From contig NC_133012.1 in NCBI RefSeq assembly GCF_048564905.1, positions 15,161,646 to 15,225,645 on the forward strand: a DNA stretch of 64,000 nt, read 5' to 3'. The stretch comes from Vicugna pacos. Taxonomy: Eukaryota; Chordata; Mammalia; Artiodactyla; Camelidae. The translations under genes and the position numbers were made by a program. The notes beneath the pieces are model-generated. The model had not been told where the DNA came from, made no database searches, and saw nothing but the letters and a program-made list of their open reading frames with translations. Positions 36,205 through 48,795 of this stretch are shown piece by piece (position 1 is the first letter of the stretch; every line of letters starts with the position of its first letter).

Positions 36205-36345
36205 GAAGCAGTCTGGGAATCAGATGGGTGTGGGTTTGAATTTCAATTGTCTCTTATTAGCTGGGTGACTGCAAGTTATTTAAACTTGCTGTAGCCTCAG
36301 CTTTCTCATACTTTGAATAATCCTTGGTATAAAGACTAAAGAGGC
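36205..36345 (+). mobile_element. MIR SINE
   Basis: 'gtctgggaatcagatgggtg' (36210), 'tgggtttgaatttcaattgt' (36231), 'attagctgggtgactgcaag' (36256) and 'agcctcagctttctcatact' (36293) match the MIR tRNA-derived head and core. 3' end lost. Confidence 0.85.
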
Positions 36346-39300
36346 TATTTGCCATCAAGTAGACCCAAGGTAAATTGTAGCTCTTGTCTCTATTATGATG
36401 TGTGTGGTTATTCAATCTTTACACAAAAATTTTTATTAGCATACTTAATATTTAACTTGTATCCTAAGCAAAGCTAAATATTAAAAACATGGAAAGGATA
36501 TTTATAAATTCCTTAATAAAATGGCTTCACTTAACTAACAATTTATGTGACTCAAAAGAAAATAATTAATTGGATTATTGGGAAATGCTTTTTAGTTTGC
36601 CAAATTATTGACGTTTCTTGAGCCACATAGCCTCTTCTCTTGGGTGGTAAAGACAAAAATGTTACATGACTTTTTTTAAAAAGGGAACACACGATACTAA
36701 GATATTTAGGAAAATTGGTGTCATCACACGTTGATACTGGGGAGCCCTGGCAACCTCCCTGATACTTTTTCCAGGCGATGCAAATAAGAATTATTTTTTT
36801 CACTTGAATCATGCTTAGACATGGAGGTAATTCATAGCATAATAGATGTACTTTTCGACCTGGATTGCAGAATGATAATAACATATTTGGATAAAGAATA
36901 TAAAAATCTTATTATATTGTTTTGGCTATTTCAGAAAGAACTAAAAAGCCTGCGGTGAACCCTAGCATTGATAGATTTTTAAATCAACAGCTGGTTACCA
37001 TTATCAGAATGAATCATGGAGCACAAGTGACAGCTGGATTGGAGCCAGGGCGACCAAGAGATACCAGAGATAATTTCTGTGTTTTAAAGGGAGATTTTCT
37101 TCAGTGCCTGTGACCCAGTGCTACATATATCTTAATTTAAGTCGACAGAGAGTGTGATAAAAAACAAAGTACAATTATAATTTAAACCCAGAGGATCCAA
37201 ACAAATAGAGATATCTTAAAGAGGTATATTTTCCATTGAGGATAAAGCATTCACTTTTCCCAAGAACTCTGAGTTAAATCCTGGAAATACCTAGTGCTCT
37301 GCTTAGAACCATTTAATGTTTATTTTTTTTCAATAAGGAATAAACTGTACCTGTTTTTGTGGTCAAGTTAAAACAAGACTCCTACCTGTAAGCTTGACAG
37401 GTAAAGCCACTCCAGTCTTTTCAGCTTTAAAACCAGTCAAAGAAAAAACAAATCTGTTTTATGCTTCTCAGACAACAAAGTTATGAGAGGTTTTTTCCCT
37501 TCAGATTTAGTGTAACTGTCCCACCTGACACACACAAAAGCCCAAATATCAAACAGAATGAGGATGCTAATGTTCAACACCTGCGCTTTCAGGGCTGCCA
37601 ACAAAGGAAGACGGAGACTCCTACCTACACACCTGCTGGATGGGTGGATGCCTTTAACCTCAGCTGCTCTCAAGGGGTCCCCACAAGACAGAAGCGGTAA
37701 AAGCACACTCTTCAAAGGGTGATGCTCAGAAGAGCAGGCAAACAAAACTGCTCTATATTTTAGAGTTAGTGCTTAATTATAGAATATGCCTGGCAACATG
37801 CTTGGAAGGAAATTATATTAAAAGAAAAACATAGTCACAGTTACTCTCAAAAGAAATGGGATGTGGGGGAAGCTGATTTCTCAAAACACCAGGAGAAGAT
37901 AAATTATTATTTTTAAAGCAAAATAAACTTATGCCATTTCATAGTATGTGTGGTAGCCAATTTTTATTCTATTACTAGAAAGTCTGTCAAGCATAAATAC
38001 AATGTGTATGTATTTCTGAAAAAATGTTTGAAAGACAGTTATCTCACATATACTAGACATGTAACTTTTAGACTTCAAACATTTGCATGCTTAATCAATT
38101 TAGTGCTATGTGTATTCATATGATTTTAAAAAGAGGAGACCATTGTTTTAATCTAGTTCTCTGAAACCTTAAGTTGATAAACAGATGAGTCAAGATGAGT
38201 CAGATAAGAAATGAACAAATATAGCATCTATTTGGGAAAATGTTTAACCAACTGCTTATCTTAACATAATAGAAAAATAGAAAAAATTTTAATTGTGAAA
38301 CTTGAAGTATCACATTATAGAAAATCCAAGATTTCACTTTGCAACACCACTTAAAATAGCGGTATATGTAAAAGATAATAAAATATTGGAACTTTGTATA
38401 TGTTAAATTAATTGGGATATAATTACATTTTAAAATATTTTCAAACACTGGGTTAAATGCCTGTTTCATTAGACAACAAGATGTCTCTTATTCATCTTAA
38501 TACATAAAATAATTATCTTAAATTACCATGTATATTGTTTTGATGAAACACGATTTGTGACGAGCTTTAATTAATTGTTAATGGTTTGGATTCACAGAAT
38601 CATGTCTTTTCACAGATTAAAAAAATAGGGTAATCGGATACACCATTCTCATTTGTAAACACTGCAGTTTTTTTCAAGGCTTGAGGGGGAAAACTCAAAG
38701 ACTGTATGTATTTCCAATGTTAGATGTAGGCAAGAGCAAGATCCCTTTGGAGTTTCTGGAAGATGAAAGAACAAACAACTTTCTTTCATGCTGTTTTCTC
38801 TTCAGAGATATGACAGATCTGTGAAGCTGCCACCTAGCCAAACACCAAGAATTTTGGAATTCTTCCCAAAAGTTAGGAGGGGGTAATTTCTTTATTCAAA
38901 TAAAGTGATTTAGTCGTTTGTGTGAGATCACCATTCAAGAGAGCGAGGCCACAGCCCGGAGCAGAGCATCGTTAGAAGAACCCGTATTCCAGTGGCCATC
39001 CTTCTAACCCACGCTTGAACTTTGGCGGTAGTTAAAATTCAAATTGGGTTGTCCACCACCTATAAATGAAGCTAAAAGGCGCTGACAGTGTGAGGATAAG
39101 GTTCGAGCAAGCTAATAGGTTTTAGTGTCTGAAACTTTTGATAATCTGGCTTTAAGTGTCACGGGTCTTTCAAGGTGGATTCCATCTGTCCTGTAAAGTT
39201 ATGTATTGAAACATAACGCGTCCCTTTGATCTCCTTTGTGAAAACCCTATGAAGTCAACAAAATGCCCCCGTTGACTCAGCAGCCAGACCCCCAACCTGT

Positions 39301-39698
39301 TGACATGAAAGATTTGAACACTTGTAAGTGTTAGTAAACACGAGGGAGGCTGCGTGTTGAAAGCTTCTAAGGGAAAAAGATTCAGCGATGGGCTGAGTCT
39401 TGCCACAGGTACTGGCTGCCCTCTGGATATTTTGTACCAAAATAAAACAGAAGAGCACAGCCCTAGCCAGGAATTGGCCTGCTAGTGTCCATTTGCATAA
39501 ATTTCCAAAGTTATTCCCTAACAAAGCATTTATCTTGAAAAGCATAGTATGTTTTATTTCCAGATCACTTCTGTTAGGTGGGCAGAAATATTCCTACAAC
39601 AGATGACTACCACGGTAACAAGCAAAAATAAGACATACATGTGTGCATGTGGATTTATTTGTTTATTGGTACATATGTATTTTGTTTGTTTACACGGC
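36346..39698. other. Repeat-poor noncoding DNA
   Basis: No gene supported. A 63-codon frame at 36922-37113 follows an acceptor-like 'tattgttttggctatttcag' but has no donor and no recognisable protein. Segment 38520-38640 contains 'gctttaattaattgttaatg' and may be regulatory. No confident interspersed repeat in 3.3 kb. Confidence 0.45.

Positions 39699-39726
<28 letters not shown>
39699..39726. repeat. (TG)n microsatellite
   Basis: About 14 uninterrupted TG units following a TTTG-rich lead (39650-39690). Confidence 0.97.
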
Positions 39727-39729
<3 letters not shown>

Positions 39730-39772
39730 ATTGTATACCCAACACAGGCACACAAAGGCAGGAGAGTTACTT

Positions 39773-39945
39773 TGACTTTTGCAGTCAGGAAGATCCAAGC
39801 CCAAATACTGGCCATGCCTGCTGAGTGGCCTTGAGCTCTTTTTCTTATCTTTAAAAATGAGTAAGTACTGATACTTACTTTGCTGATTTTTGGACTAATT
39901 GAGGTCAGCAATCGTAAACACTTGATAAATAGTAGCAATTAGTAA
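39773..39945 (+). mobile_element. MIR SINE, worn
   Basis: 'agtcaggaagatccaagccc' (39783), 'tgctgagtggccttgagctc' (39819), 'tttcttatctttaaaaatga' (39840) and 'aaacacttgataaatagtag' (39915) reproduce the MIR order with many substitutions. Confidence 0.78.
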
Positions 39946-40164
39946 ATACCTCTGCTCTTTTCCTTCCCCTTATCATCATCCTACCCAGACTTTGGTCCAA
40001 GTTTTTAATTCAGTTCTCAAATTTAATTTGTCTGCCGTTTCAGCGTTAACACATGTCCTCAAGTTCTTGAGTCACTGAACACAGGCTCAGTAGGCTCTTT
40101 TTGAACAGCAAGGAAATGCAGTCTGTCTGAAGTCTGCAATTCCCCCTTGACATATCGCCTAACA

Positions 40165-40440
40165 AGGTGAGATCTTGTCCATCCTTCAACAGCCAGGTCG
40201 GGTGTCGCCTCCTCTGAGAAGACTCCTGCCATCCTGCTGGGCCGCAAGAATTAATCGTTCTTTTCTCCGTTCTCCCAAATCGTGTTTCATTCTATTATTA
40301 GAGTGCTTATTAAATTGCATTACAATTAGTTCTTGTCCAGTCTGCTTCCTCTTGGAGAAATTGGGCTCCACGGAGTCAGAATCTGTGTCTTCCTGACCCC
40401 CCAGCACGTAGCACAGAGCCTGGCAGACGGCAAACACAGG
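40165..40440 (+). mobile_element. L2 LINE 3' fragment
   Basis: 'catccttcaacagccaggtc' (40180), 'tgtcgcctcctctgagaaga' (40202), then 'ctcctgccat', and the terminal 'agcacgtagcacagagcctg' (40403) followed by 'gcagacggcaaacacagg' are the ordered L2 3' landmarks. Confidence 0.82.
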
Positions 40441-41149
40441 ACAGCAGGGAGAGAGAAGCTGGAAAGGAAACCAGAAGGAACGTTTGCCTGCTCTCCTCAC
40501 ATTGTGTCTTTGATCACGCAGTCAGCAATGAGTAAGATTTAAAAAAAAACAAAAACAGTGGTCATTAACTGGAAAAATCAAACAGTTCGAAGTCCTTCCT
40601 AATCTTGAGAGTATGTTTCTGTATTATTTCAAGATCTCACTCTTTAACTGCCTCAGAAATCTGCTGATTTTCTAACACCATCTAGCCAAGCGTATGACAG
40701 ATGGCTCTGAGATCCTCACTGTATTTTTGTGTGTGAACCAACAAATGTGCTGCCTAGAGGCATATGCGTACACGTATTAGCAATGCTGGATGCTTCAAGC
40801 TTGCAAACAGAGCTCTAATTGAGGAAACGTACGTGACATGTGAATTTATATAAACACATAAGCCTTTCATTTAATTCAAAATACGTACTCATGCATAACT
40901 GCCTGTTTATTCCTTTTTCTCATTTAGCCAATCTTATTCAGCTTCCCTTCTAGTTATAACTTTTTTCTAGGCGTTTCCATTTACACAGCCACACACACGT
41001 GTGCACAAGCCCACAAATCTCCGCCCTGGAGTTTAAAGCCAGAAAGGGGAAGATGCTGTACCACCCTTCCACTGTCATCGGCTCCCCTGCTCCTCTCTGG
41101 GAACACACAGACCTGTGCACATGCAATTGCCTATATGCCACTTTCTCTC
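40441..41149. other. Unassigned noncoding DNA
   Basis: No gene. The stretch 40980-41149 could be a worn upstream part of the following L2. Confidence 0.45.
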
Positions 41150-41670
41150 AGTCATCTCCCACAGTGCTTGCTACCAAAGTGATCTGCCTCAAGCTCCAAT
41201 GTGATCCTTTCACATCCGTGCCCAAAATTCTACCTCACCAATGATAAAGTCTGAATTAAGTAGACACCAGTCATAACAAAACTACCCTTCCTTCACCTGC
41301 CAGTTATGCCATGCTCACTTTGCAAATATTGTTTCCACATTTCAAAATGCCTTCATCATGCTTCTCCTATGAAAAAAAAAATTCTTTTCCTCTTGATTTC
41401 AGGTCAGTTGTCAAATTGTCTGAAAAACTTTCCATGACCACACTTTGTCCCCTTGCCCACTGAGAAGTTGGGTGCCCATCCACTCTGCCCCCAGAGCACT
41501 CTGGGTAGGTGTATAGAGTGTGCCTCATAATATCGAACTATGATTTTTACATGTATATTTGCCTCACAGGGTTGCATGCTACTCAAGAACAGGAACGGAG
41601 CCTTGTTCATCAATTGTATACTCAGCACTTGGAACACTGAATGTGCTTAGTTATTTGCTGAATGAGTAAA
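41150..41670 (+). mobile_element. L2 LINE 3' end
   Basis: 'ttccttcacctgccagttat' (41288), 'gccatgctcactttgcaaat' (41309), 'aactttccatgaccacactt' (41427), then 'ctactcaagaacaggaacgg' (41580), 'ctcagcacttggaacactga' (41621) and 'ttatttgctgaatgagtaaa' (41651) run through the ORF2 end and 3' UTR. The part before 41245 is less certain. Confidence 0.8.
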
Positions 41671-42854
41671 TTACTATATAGATATTGTCCATAAAGGATT
41701 TCTAATAACTTCATATGAACATACATGAAATTACAAAGTTTCAATAAAACAGTAGAAGATAAAGTAGAGACCTTGGAGATCAGGACTGAAAGAGTTAGCA
41801 GACTAGAATGGGATTAGTCACATACAAAAGGATGCTTGAATTTATGTCAGGTTATTTCTTTCAGTAAGGCCAAGTCTATTTGGAAGCTTTACATATCCCC
41901 CTTATTAACCAGGAATCCCCAGAGCCACCAGGGCACACTTTCAATGGGATGCATTTTTATCATCATAGCACTAGTCAAATTCCATAGCTCCAGGTCAATA
42001 AGACAGTGGAATAAACACAGGTATAGAAGACAAATGATTACCCCCAGTGACCATGGTCTCTGGGCTGCTGCTGGCAGTGTCAGAAGAGGACAGCCTCCTC
42101 TGACCCTCTGGCAAACCTGGAGCAGCTTTCAGAGCAGTGGGTGTCCTGTGATGCACAAAAACAGAGGTTGGCACATAAACCATTCATCCTCTAGTTCTGC
42201 CTAAGATGTGTTTTCTAAATATGCATTCATGTCATGAAGCTACATCACTCAGCCTCAGAATTATAAGATTAAAGAGCTCACTGGCTTGTTTTGTCACAAG
42301 TTGGTTGTAGCAGAGGTTTGTCATTTTTGCCTCCCAAGAAACTGATCGGCTAGACTGGAAAGGAAGCAAGGTCTTGGTTCCGTCTATGGGAAGAGAAAGC
42401 AGGACAGACGGTGCAGGTAGCCAGGGGACGAGCAAGGGATACAACCCTGGCTGATTGGTTACTCCTAAGGCTTTGCATCTTTAGGGAGTGATGGCAAAAT
42501 AAACAAATGGAAGAACAGAGTTAGTCATTGTTCACAGTCGTTGTTCATGGGAAGCAGAGCATGAAGTCCAGCAATGCACCGGCAGTACTGCTAGCAGAAG
42601 CATCCGAAGTGGATTATCCCCGTGGCAGTGGGACTCTAGACGATTCAATCTGTCTGTTCCTTTTTCATGAGTTTCCTACAATCTCATGTTTCCTCCCTTT
42701 AAAATCTTTATAGAGTGTCAAGTTCTGTAGAAGAGCCATTCATTTCTAGTTGTCTTCCATTCCTGCTAAAGAAATCTCAAATTTCTGTGTCCCTGGTTAT
42801 TGAAAAGTATATGGTACACAAAGATCTGTGAATAGGAAGAAACTATGCACCACC
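41671..42854. other. Unassigned noncoding DNA
   Basis: No repeat or gene recognised. A 122-codon plus frame at 41836-42204 overlaps a 62-codon minus frame and has no domain or splice context. Confidence 0.5.
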
Positions 42855-42995
42855 TCGTCCAGCCCCCTCGTCTTCCAGATGAAGGAAGTGAAGCCCTTGT
42901 TCTCAGTCATTATGTCCCTTAAATGGACTAGATAGAACTTTGGTCTTACCTACTGGTCAGATCAGAACCTTGCTAGTTCTGCTGCTGTCACCAGA
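42855..42995 (-). mobile_element. MIR SINE fragment
   Basis: Reversed MIR: 'tcttccagatgaaggaagtg' (42870) with 'aagcccttgttctcagtcat' (42891), then a region resembling the reversed tRNA part ending near 'ttctgctgctgtcac'. Diverged. Confidence 0.5.
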
Positions 42996-43214
42996 TTAGT
43001 ATTCTTATGGGTAGGGTTCTCTCTATTGTTGTAAATTACTATAAGGAAAGCAGCACCCCATTAGTTCACTTTGAGTGTGTTCAAGTCCTTACTTCTTCAC
43101 ATCTGTGTTTTCTGACCCAGGGCATGGAATGAGAGAGACCAAATTTGACCCCAACCTGTGTAGAATTCAGACATGGCTAGTTACACAAAAGCATCTTCTG
43201 GAACAGATATACAC

Positions 43215-43353
43215 ATACATTGTCAGTTTCATTCATTCAACAATTATTTGCGGAATACCTACTATGGACTAGGTCGATAATAGGCAATGAAGATGCAGTA
43301 ATGAGCAAAAGAGAACTTGTTCCAGCTTCTAATCTAGTGAGGGGGAGACACAA

Positions 43354-43388
<35 letters not shown>

Positions 43389-43500
43389 TAATCACATGCA
43401 AAAAAGTCCATATTGTGCTAAGTGCTGTGAAAGAAATGTGCAGAGTTGGGGAATAGGTTTAGGAAGAAAGTTACATTTTAAGTGAAGCACTAAAGGTAAG
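43215..43500 (-). mobile_element. L2 LINE 3' end, interrupted by a microsatellite
   Basis: Reversed L2 3' terminus: 'cattcattcaacaattattt' (43230), 'gcggaatacctactatggac' (43250), 'gatgcagtaatgagcaaaag' (43291) and 'tctaatctagtgagggggag' (43328). A (CA)n expansion at 43355-43385 follows, then 'tgtgctaagtgctgtgaaag' (43414). Confidence 0.85.
43355..43385. repeat. (CA)n microsatellite inside the L2
   Basis: About 15 CA units that replace the short acaata-type stretch of the L2 consensus at this point. Confidence 0.97.
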
Positions 43501-45184
43501 TAAACAGTTTTCTATAAGACCTGAGCATTTGTAAAACTGTGCTAAGGACAAGGTCTTTTGTGTGGCATAAAGTGTTCCCTTCCCCTTGGTAATTGGCCAA
43601 TGCCATTATTCCCCATGGTGAGTATGCACGGCGCAAAGCTAACTGTAGCTATTGGTGACCAATTATACAGTACTCTATAGTGCTCCTTGTTAAGCATGGG
43701 GGGCTATTCATTCACTTTAGACTCCCTCTGAAATCTAGCCTTTTAAACCACAACCCATAGATGAAGATTAAACCAACCCTGAGGTCCACAAGGATGAGCA
43801 AATTCTTCACTGTCACAGCTCTTCCTCTTCCATGCTCTGGTTCAGAAATGGTTCAGATACTCAACCCTCTTAAATTATTTGTTGAAATGAGAGAAAGTTC
43901 CACTTATCTTCCTGCCAACCCTTGCTTTCCAGTTTCTGGCAGGAGCTGGCAGTCACTTATATCCTTTACCAGAGACTGGTTCTCACCTGTCTGGAAGGTT
44001 GAACACTGAATAAATGAACAATCTGGGGAGAAATGAACAGAAGGGTTGAACAAGGAGGGGATACTTGACAACCTCTAGAGTTGGCTTCTACTTGTTTAGA
44101 GCTTATGCTCTAAAATACATGCTGGTGATGAAACATAAAAGGGGAAACAGACTATCTGAATGTGAATCTCACATAATTGGAAGAAAACAGAAGTTTCTGA
44201 AAACAAAAGGTTATGAAAGATAAAAACCATTTATAACTTATTGGTTTCCACTCTGGGTTGCACATTAATTCCATTAAGGGAACAATATAGTACATGACTC
44301 ACACTTTTCCCACCATGAAGAGTAACCCAGGAGCCTCCAAAAAGCTATCAGTAGATGACTACAGCTCCTGAGAAGAGAAAAATTAAGTGGTCTGGAATTT
44401 TTTATATAAAATGGTTTGAATAAATTAGTATTTCCTTTAAAACACAGAGTCAGAATTAATAATAGTATGGAACTCGATGTCTACAAGCATAGTCAAGACT
44501 TTTGAATCACTTTCCACCGTGTTTCCCCTACTCATATGGTACTGTAATTTATTAGAATTCTCAAGTTCAGACTCCAGGCATGAGACAGGAGAAGAGTGAG
44601 GAAGGTAAGAGCAGAACTGAGCTTCAAGCACTTAAGTAAGTAAAATGAATTCTAGAGGAAGAAGGAACACAAGAGCACAAATTTAGCCTCATGGTTCTGT
44701 AGTTCAAATCGTAACACAGAGATTCCTTAAGAGTTTGTCTTACTGTAAGAGTAACCAATCAAAATCTCAAATTATTTGGAATGATATACAGATTTTTCTT
44801 AGTAAATTCACTTGCAGATATTTGGTAAAAAAATATTTGGGAGATAGTGAATTTATTAAAATTCATTTAAGTAGTCATTCTAGTATAAGTTTTACACAGA
44901 ATTTTAGCCAGGATGTCAATTCTCCACTTTGTATCTGATGCCATTCAAATTGTCAAGCACTTAAGATTAGAGAGATTTCTGTTAAGCTAATTTTTAAGAA
45001 TAAACAAGCCAAGAGGCTGCATTAACACTGCAAATTATCATAATAGAAAAATAACCACATGAACTTGTAGTCTATAAAAATACTTTTTAAGATTTCAATT
45101 CATAAAAGGGAAAAAATTCAAGATGCATGTTGCATACATACAGCTTAAATTTAAAAAAAACCAAATAGAAGACACTCTGAGCAT
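43501..45184. other. Unassigned noncoding DNA
   Basis: No gene or confident repeat recognised. Confidence 0.5.
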
Positions 45185-45615
45185 AAAGAACAAGGTAGAC
45201 ATACAGATGGCTAACAGACATCTGAAAAGCTGCTCAACTTCGATAATTATCAGAGAAATGCAAATCAAAACAACAATGGATATCACCTCACACTTGTCAG
45301 AATTACTATCATCAAAAAGTCTGCAAATAACAAATACTGGAGAGGATATGGAGAAAAGGGAACCCTTCACAGTTTGTGGGAATGTAAATTGGTGTAGCCA
45401 TTATGGAAAACATTGTGGAGGTTCCTCAAAAAACTTAAAACAGAACTGCCATATGATTCAGCAATTCTACTCCTGGGTATGAATCTGGGAAAAAAAATGA
45501 AAACACTAATTTGAAAAGACTCATGCCCCCCAGTGTTCATAGCAGCACTATTTATAACAGCCAAGACATGGAAGCAACCCAAGTGCCCATTAATAAATTA
45601 TTGGATTAAGAAGAT

Positions 45616-45648
<33 letters not shown>

Positions 45649-46092
45649 ACAGTGGAATATTACTCAGCCATAAAAAAGAAATACTGAATTTTACAGCAAC
45701 ATGGTTGGATCTAGAGAATATTATGATTAGTGAAATAAGTCAGAGAAAGACGAATACTGTATGTTAGCATTAATGTGTGGAATCTAAAAAATAATACAAA
45801 TGAATGTATATGCAAAACAGAAATAGACTCACAGATACAGAAAACAAACTTGTGGTTACCAAGGGGAGAAGGAAGTGGAGAAGGACAAATTAAGCGTATG
45901 GGATTAACAGATATAAACTATTATGTATAAAATAGATAAACAACAAGGATGTACTGAATAACACAAGGCATTATAGCCATTATCTTATAGTAACCTATAA
46001 TGGAATATAATTTGCAAAAATACTGAATCATTATGCTGTACATCTGGAACTAACATAATATTACAAATCAACTATACCACAAAAATAAATAC
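45185..46092 (+). mobile_element. Cetartiodactyl-type L1 LINE, ORF2 end plus 3' UTR
   Basis: Well preserved L1: 'acatacagatggctaacaga' (45199), 'gagaaatgcaaatcaaaaca' (45252), 'atatggagaaaagggaaccc' (45346), 'ccatatgattcagcaattct' (45450), 'ggaatattactcagccataa' (45653), 'ttgtggttaccaaggggaga' (45850) and the 3' end 'aatattacaaatcaactata' (46056) before an A-rich tail. About 0.9 kb, 5' truncated. The ORF2 part retains a long near-open frame at 45123-45482. A (TG)n run expands the usual short tract before 'acaatggaatatta'. Younger than the L1M copies. Confidence 0.93.
45618..45647. repeat. (TG)n microsatellite inside the L1
   Basis: About 15 TG units grown from the tgtgatatatat-type stretch that L1 ORF2 carries at this site. 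Confidence 0.96.
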
Positions 46093-47149
46093 TGACCAAC
46101 ACAAGAATGTGGTAGAGAAACAACTTCCTAGAACAGGGAAAATGCACGACCTGAAGGCAGACTGTGGATTAGATTGCCAATACAGTGTGGATAATTTTCT
46201 AGTCCTTGGGAAACCCTTACACACGCACACGATGCATAAAATGATGGATACTGGAGCCACGGCAATAAGTTTTCTACGGTGTTTTGTGTTGTGAGGGGGT
46301 CTTCATTTAGTTCTCTCAGAATGTTGCTCGTAGTAAATCGAGGTCATCAGATAGGCTTCCGTGCCTCAGTATCTCCATTTGTTACAAGGTCCTTAAAGCT
46401 TAACCATGTCTGTAGTCCTGTGAGATATTTCCTGCAAAGTTGGCTTCTGAGTCAAATCTATTGTGGTCCACTACTTCTAAGTTCCCAGCCCCAGGTGAGC
46501 TGATTTTGAATCCCAGGTGTAGAGAAAAAAATACAGTCCTTCTCTTTCACTTTCCCAACTCTCGCAAATTTTCCCTTTGGGCTCCATTTTAGCGGTAAAG
46601 AAATTCCCCATGTTTCAGGTCAGTACAAGGTCAAACCAGAGGTTTATTTTGTAAATCCAAGTGTGACCCATAAAATGGTTTGTTTTATTTTCCAGTGCAA
46701 ATGTTATTTGAAGCAAAGAGAATACATTGGTAATTGATATAATCACTTACTCTGCATCAGCTTTGTACACCGGGCGCTTTCAGACTTCAAGAGAGCTGTT
46801 GGCATGCTTCTGCTTGTATGCATCTGAGGATCTGGATCAAAATCGACTAGTTAATATTCCCCTCAAGTCTTTGTGATCTTGAAGAAAAAGCTACTGCAAC
46901 AGCAAAAGAAAGAGAAAATTTATGTAATTTATGTTTACCTCATTAGATGGCAGCATAACCCCCAGAACCAAAGTCTAACGTTTTGGTGAGGAATATGGTA
47001 TCAATGAGAAGTTGTGGAACAAAAAGAAAGATGCTGAAAACAAATATTTACATGATTTCTTTCTCTATCAGCTCTTGAATATATCCATCTAAAATCTAAT
47101 CTAATTTTTGAAAGCAGATTTAACATCATGCAAAATTACATTCATATTC
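46093..47149. other. Unassigned noncoding DNA
   Basis: No gene or confident repeat recognised. Confidence 0.5.
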
Positions 47150-48795
47150 GTCCATCCAAACAACATAGATATTGAGCACCTAAATGACACTGAATGACAG
47201 GGATTGCTCCGGAAGCTTCAGTTGCACATGTGAACAAAACAAAGATCCCTACCTGCCTGGAGGTTGCATCCCAAAGGAGAAAGGAAGACATTTAATAGAA
47301 GTGGAAATGATACATTAGTAAATTATCTAGTATGTTAGAAAATAATGAATGCCTCAGAAAAAAATACTGTAGGTGGGGAAGGAGGGGCTCAGCAGCGCTA
47401 GGGTCGGGGGTCAGAATGTAATATTAAATAGAAACATCAGTGTAGGTCTCTGTGAGAAAGTGGCATTCAACAAGGACTAGGGGAGGGGAGGGAATTTGTC
47501 ATGTGGATAATCAGAAGACCCTTCCAAGGAGAGGAAATAGCTGACACACAAGGCTAGGATGGGGCTGAAACAGAGTGAAAATGAGTAGATGAATAAGAAA
47601 TTAACTCGCAGAAGTGAACATGCAGGAAGAAGGAGCAGATAATGTAGGGTCTGTAAGAACCGTGGCTTTTACTCAGTAAAACGGGGATGAGTTGCAAGGT
47701 TTTGAACAGAGAAATGACCCAACCTGAGTTCGATTTTCAAAGCATCACTCTGGCTGCTGGATTGAGAGAATAGAGAGGCCAGGAGGTGGGGGCAAGGGTA
47801 AAGGCAGGAAGACCAGTGAGGAGGCCAACGTACCATCCGTGTGACCGTGACTGTAGCTCAGGCCAGGACGACAGCAGTGGAGGAGGAGAGAAGCGGTCAG
47901 ATCCTAGGTACAGACCCATCAGGGTTCTGGAAGATTGGGTAGAAGGTGTGAGAAAGCAAGGGGTGTCCAAAATGAATCCCAGCTTTTGAACCTCAGCCAC
48001 TGGAAGGGTGGAGTTGTCATTCAGTGAGATGGCAAAGGCTGCGGGTAAAATAAGTTTTGGAAGAAAAACTAGTTCTGAACATGCTGAGCGTAATATTAGA
48101 CATCAGAGAGGAAGGTCAATAGAGCATTAGGATGTGTTGTTTATTTGTCTGGAGTTTAGAGGGAAGATCCAAGCTGGAGATACATAATTGGGAGTCACCA
48201 GTGCACACATGGTATTTAAAGCCATCACACTGGATACACTCATCAGGGGTGAGAGCACAGAGGAAGAAGAGAATCCAGGTCTGAGCACCAGAGGACGCCA
48301 AAATTAAAAAGTTAGGGAGGAGCTGCTAGCAAAGGAGACTGAGGAGGAAGGATAAGCAAGCTTGGAGGAAGCCCAGGAGGGCATGGTATCTGGATGCCAA
48401 TGCAAGAAAGAAAATGTGCTGTTAACTGGTGGAAGAAGTGGGATCAAAAGGAAGATTGTTGTTTTGGTTTTCAAGATGAGGAAATGACAGCACACTTGTG
48501 TGCCAGCTGGAATGATCCAACAGAGAGAAAAAATGATGAGGCAGGAGAAAGAGTGGAGAATTGCCGGAGCAACATCCTTGAGCAGATGAGAGGAAATGGG
48601 ATCGAATGCAGGAGGAACAGCAGCATGAGAAGTTCAAAGGGCAGGAAAGCAACTAGGAAGGTGAAGGTGCTAACAGGTGAAGAAGGTGCCTGAGAGAGAG
48701 TGTGGGAGTAAACTCACTGGGGAAGTAGAGTGTGATTGCCTGGCATTAAGAGGCACTTGAGGTTTGTGAACAGGATTCTAAAAGTAAGACTCTCA
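47150..48795 (-). mobile_element. Long L2 LINE copy: RT domain, ORF2 C-terminus and 3' UTR
   Basis: About 1.65 kb of collinear reversed L2. From its 3' end at 47150 the plus strand shows 'aacaaagatccctacctgcc' (47237), 'ggttttgaacagagaaatga' (47697), 'atcactctggctgctggatt' (47743), 'actggaagggtggagttgtc' (47999), 'atacataattgggagtcacc' (48180), 'agcaaaggagactgaggagg' (48329) and 'gaggcacttgaggtttgtga' (48750). Translated on the minus strand, the RT active-site region reads FKYHVCTGDSQLCISS near 48175-48220, where L2 normally has YADD. The first catalytic aspartate is gone (CTGD, 48194-48205). Frames are otherwise broken many times. Unusually long for an L2 remnant, since most are a few hundred bases. 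Confidence 0.88.

Noticed and set aside
36922-37113. Exon-like frame after an acceptor-like ctatttcag
   Set aside because: No donor, no recognisable protein and no nearby partner exon. A single acceptor-like site is expected by chance in AT-rich DNA.
41836-42204. 122-codon plus-strand frame
   Set aside because: No recognisable domain, Ser-rich low-information composition, overlapped by a minus-strand frame, no splice signals.
45123-45482. 119-codon plus-strand frame
   Set aside because: It is the C-terminal part of L1 ORF2, already covered by the L1 annotation, and not a host gene.
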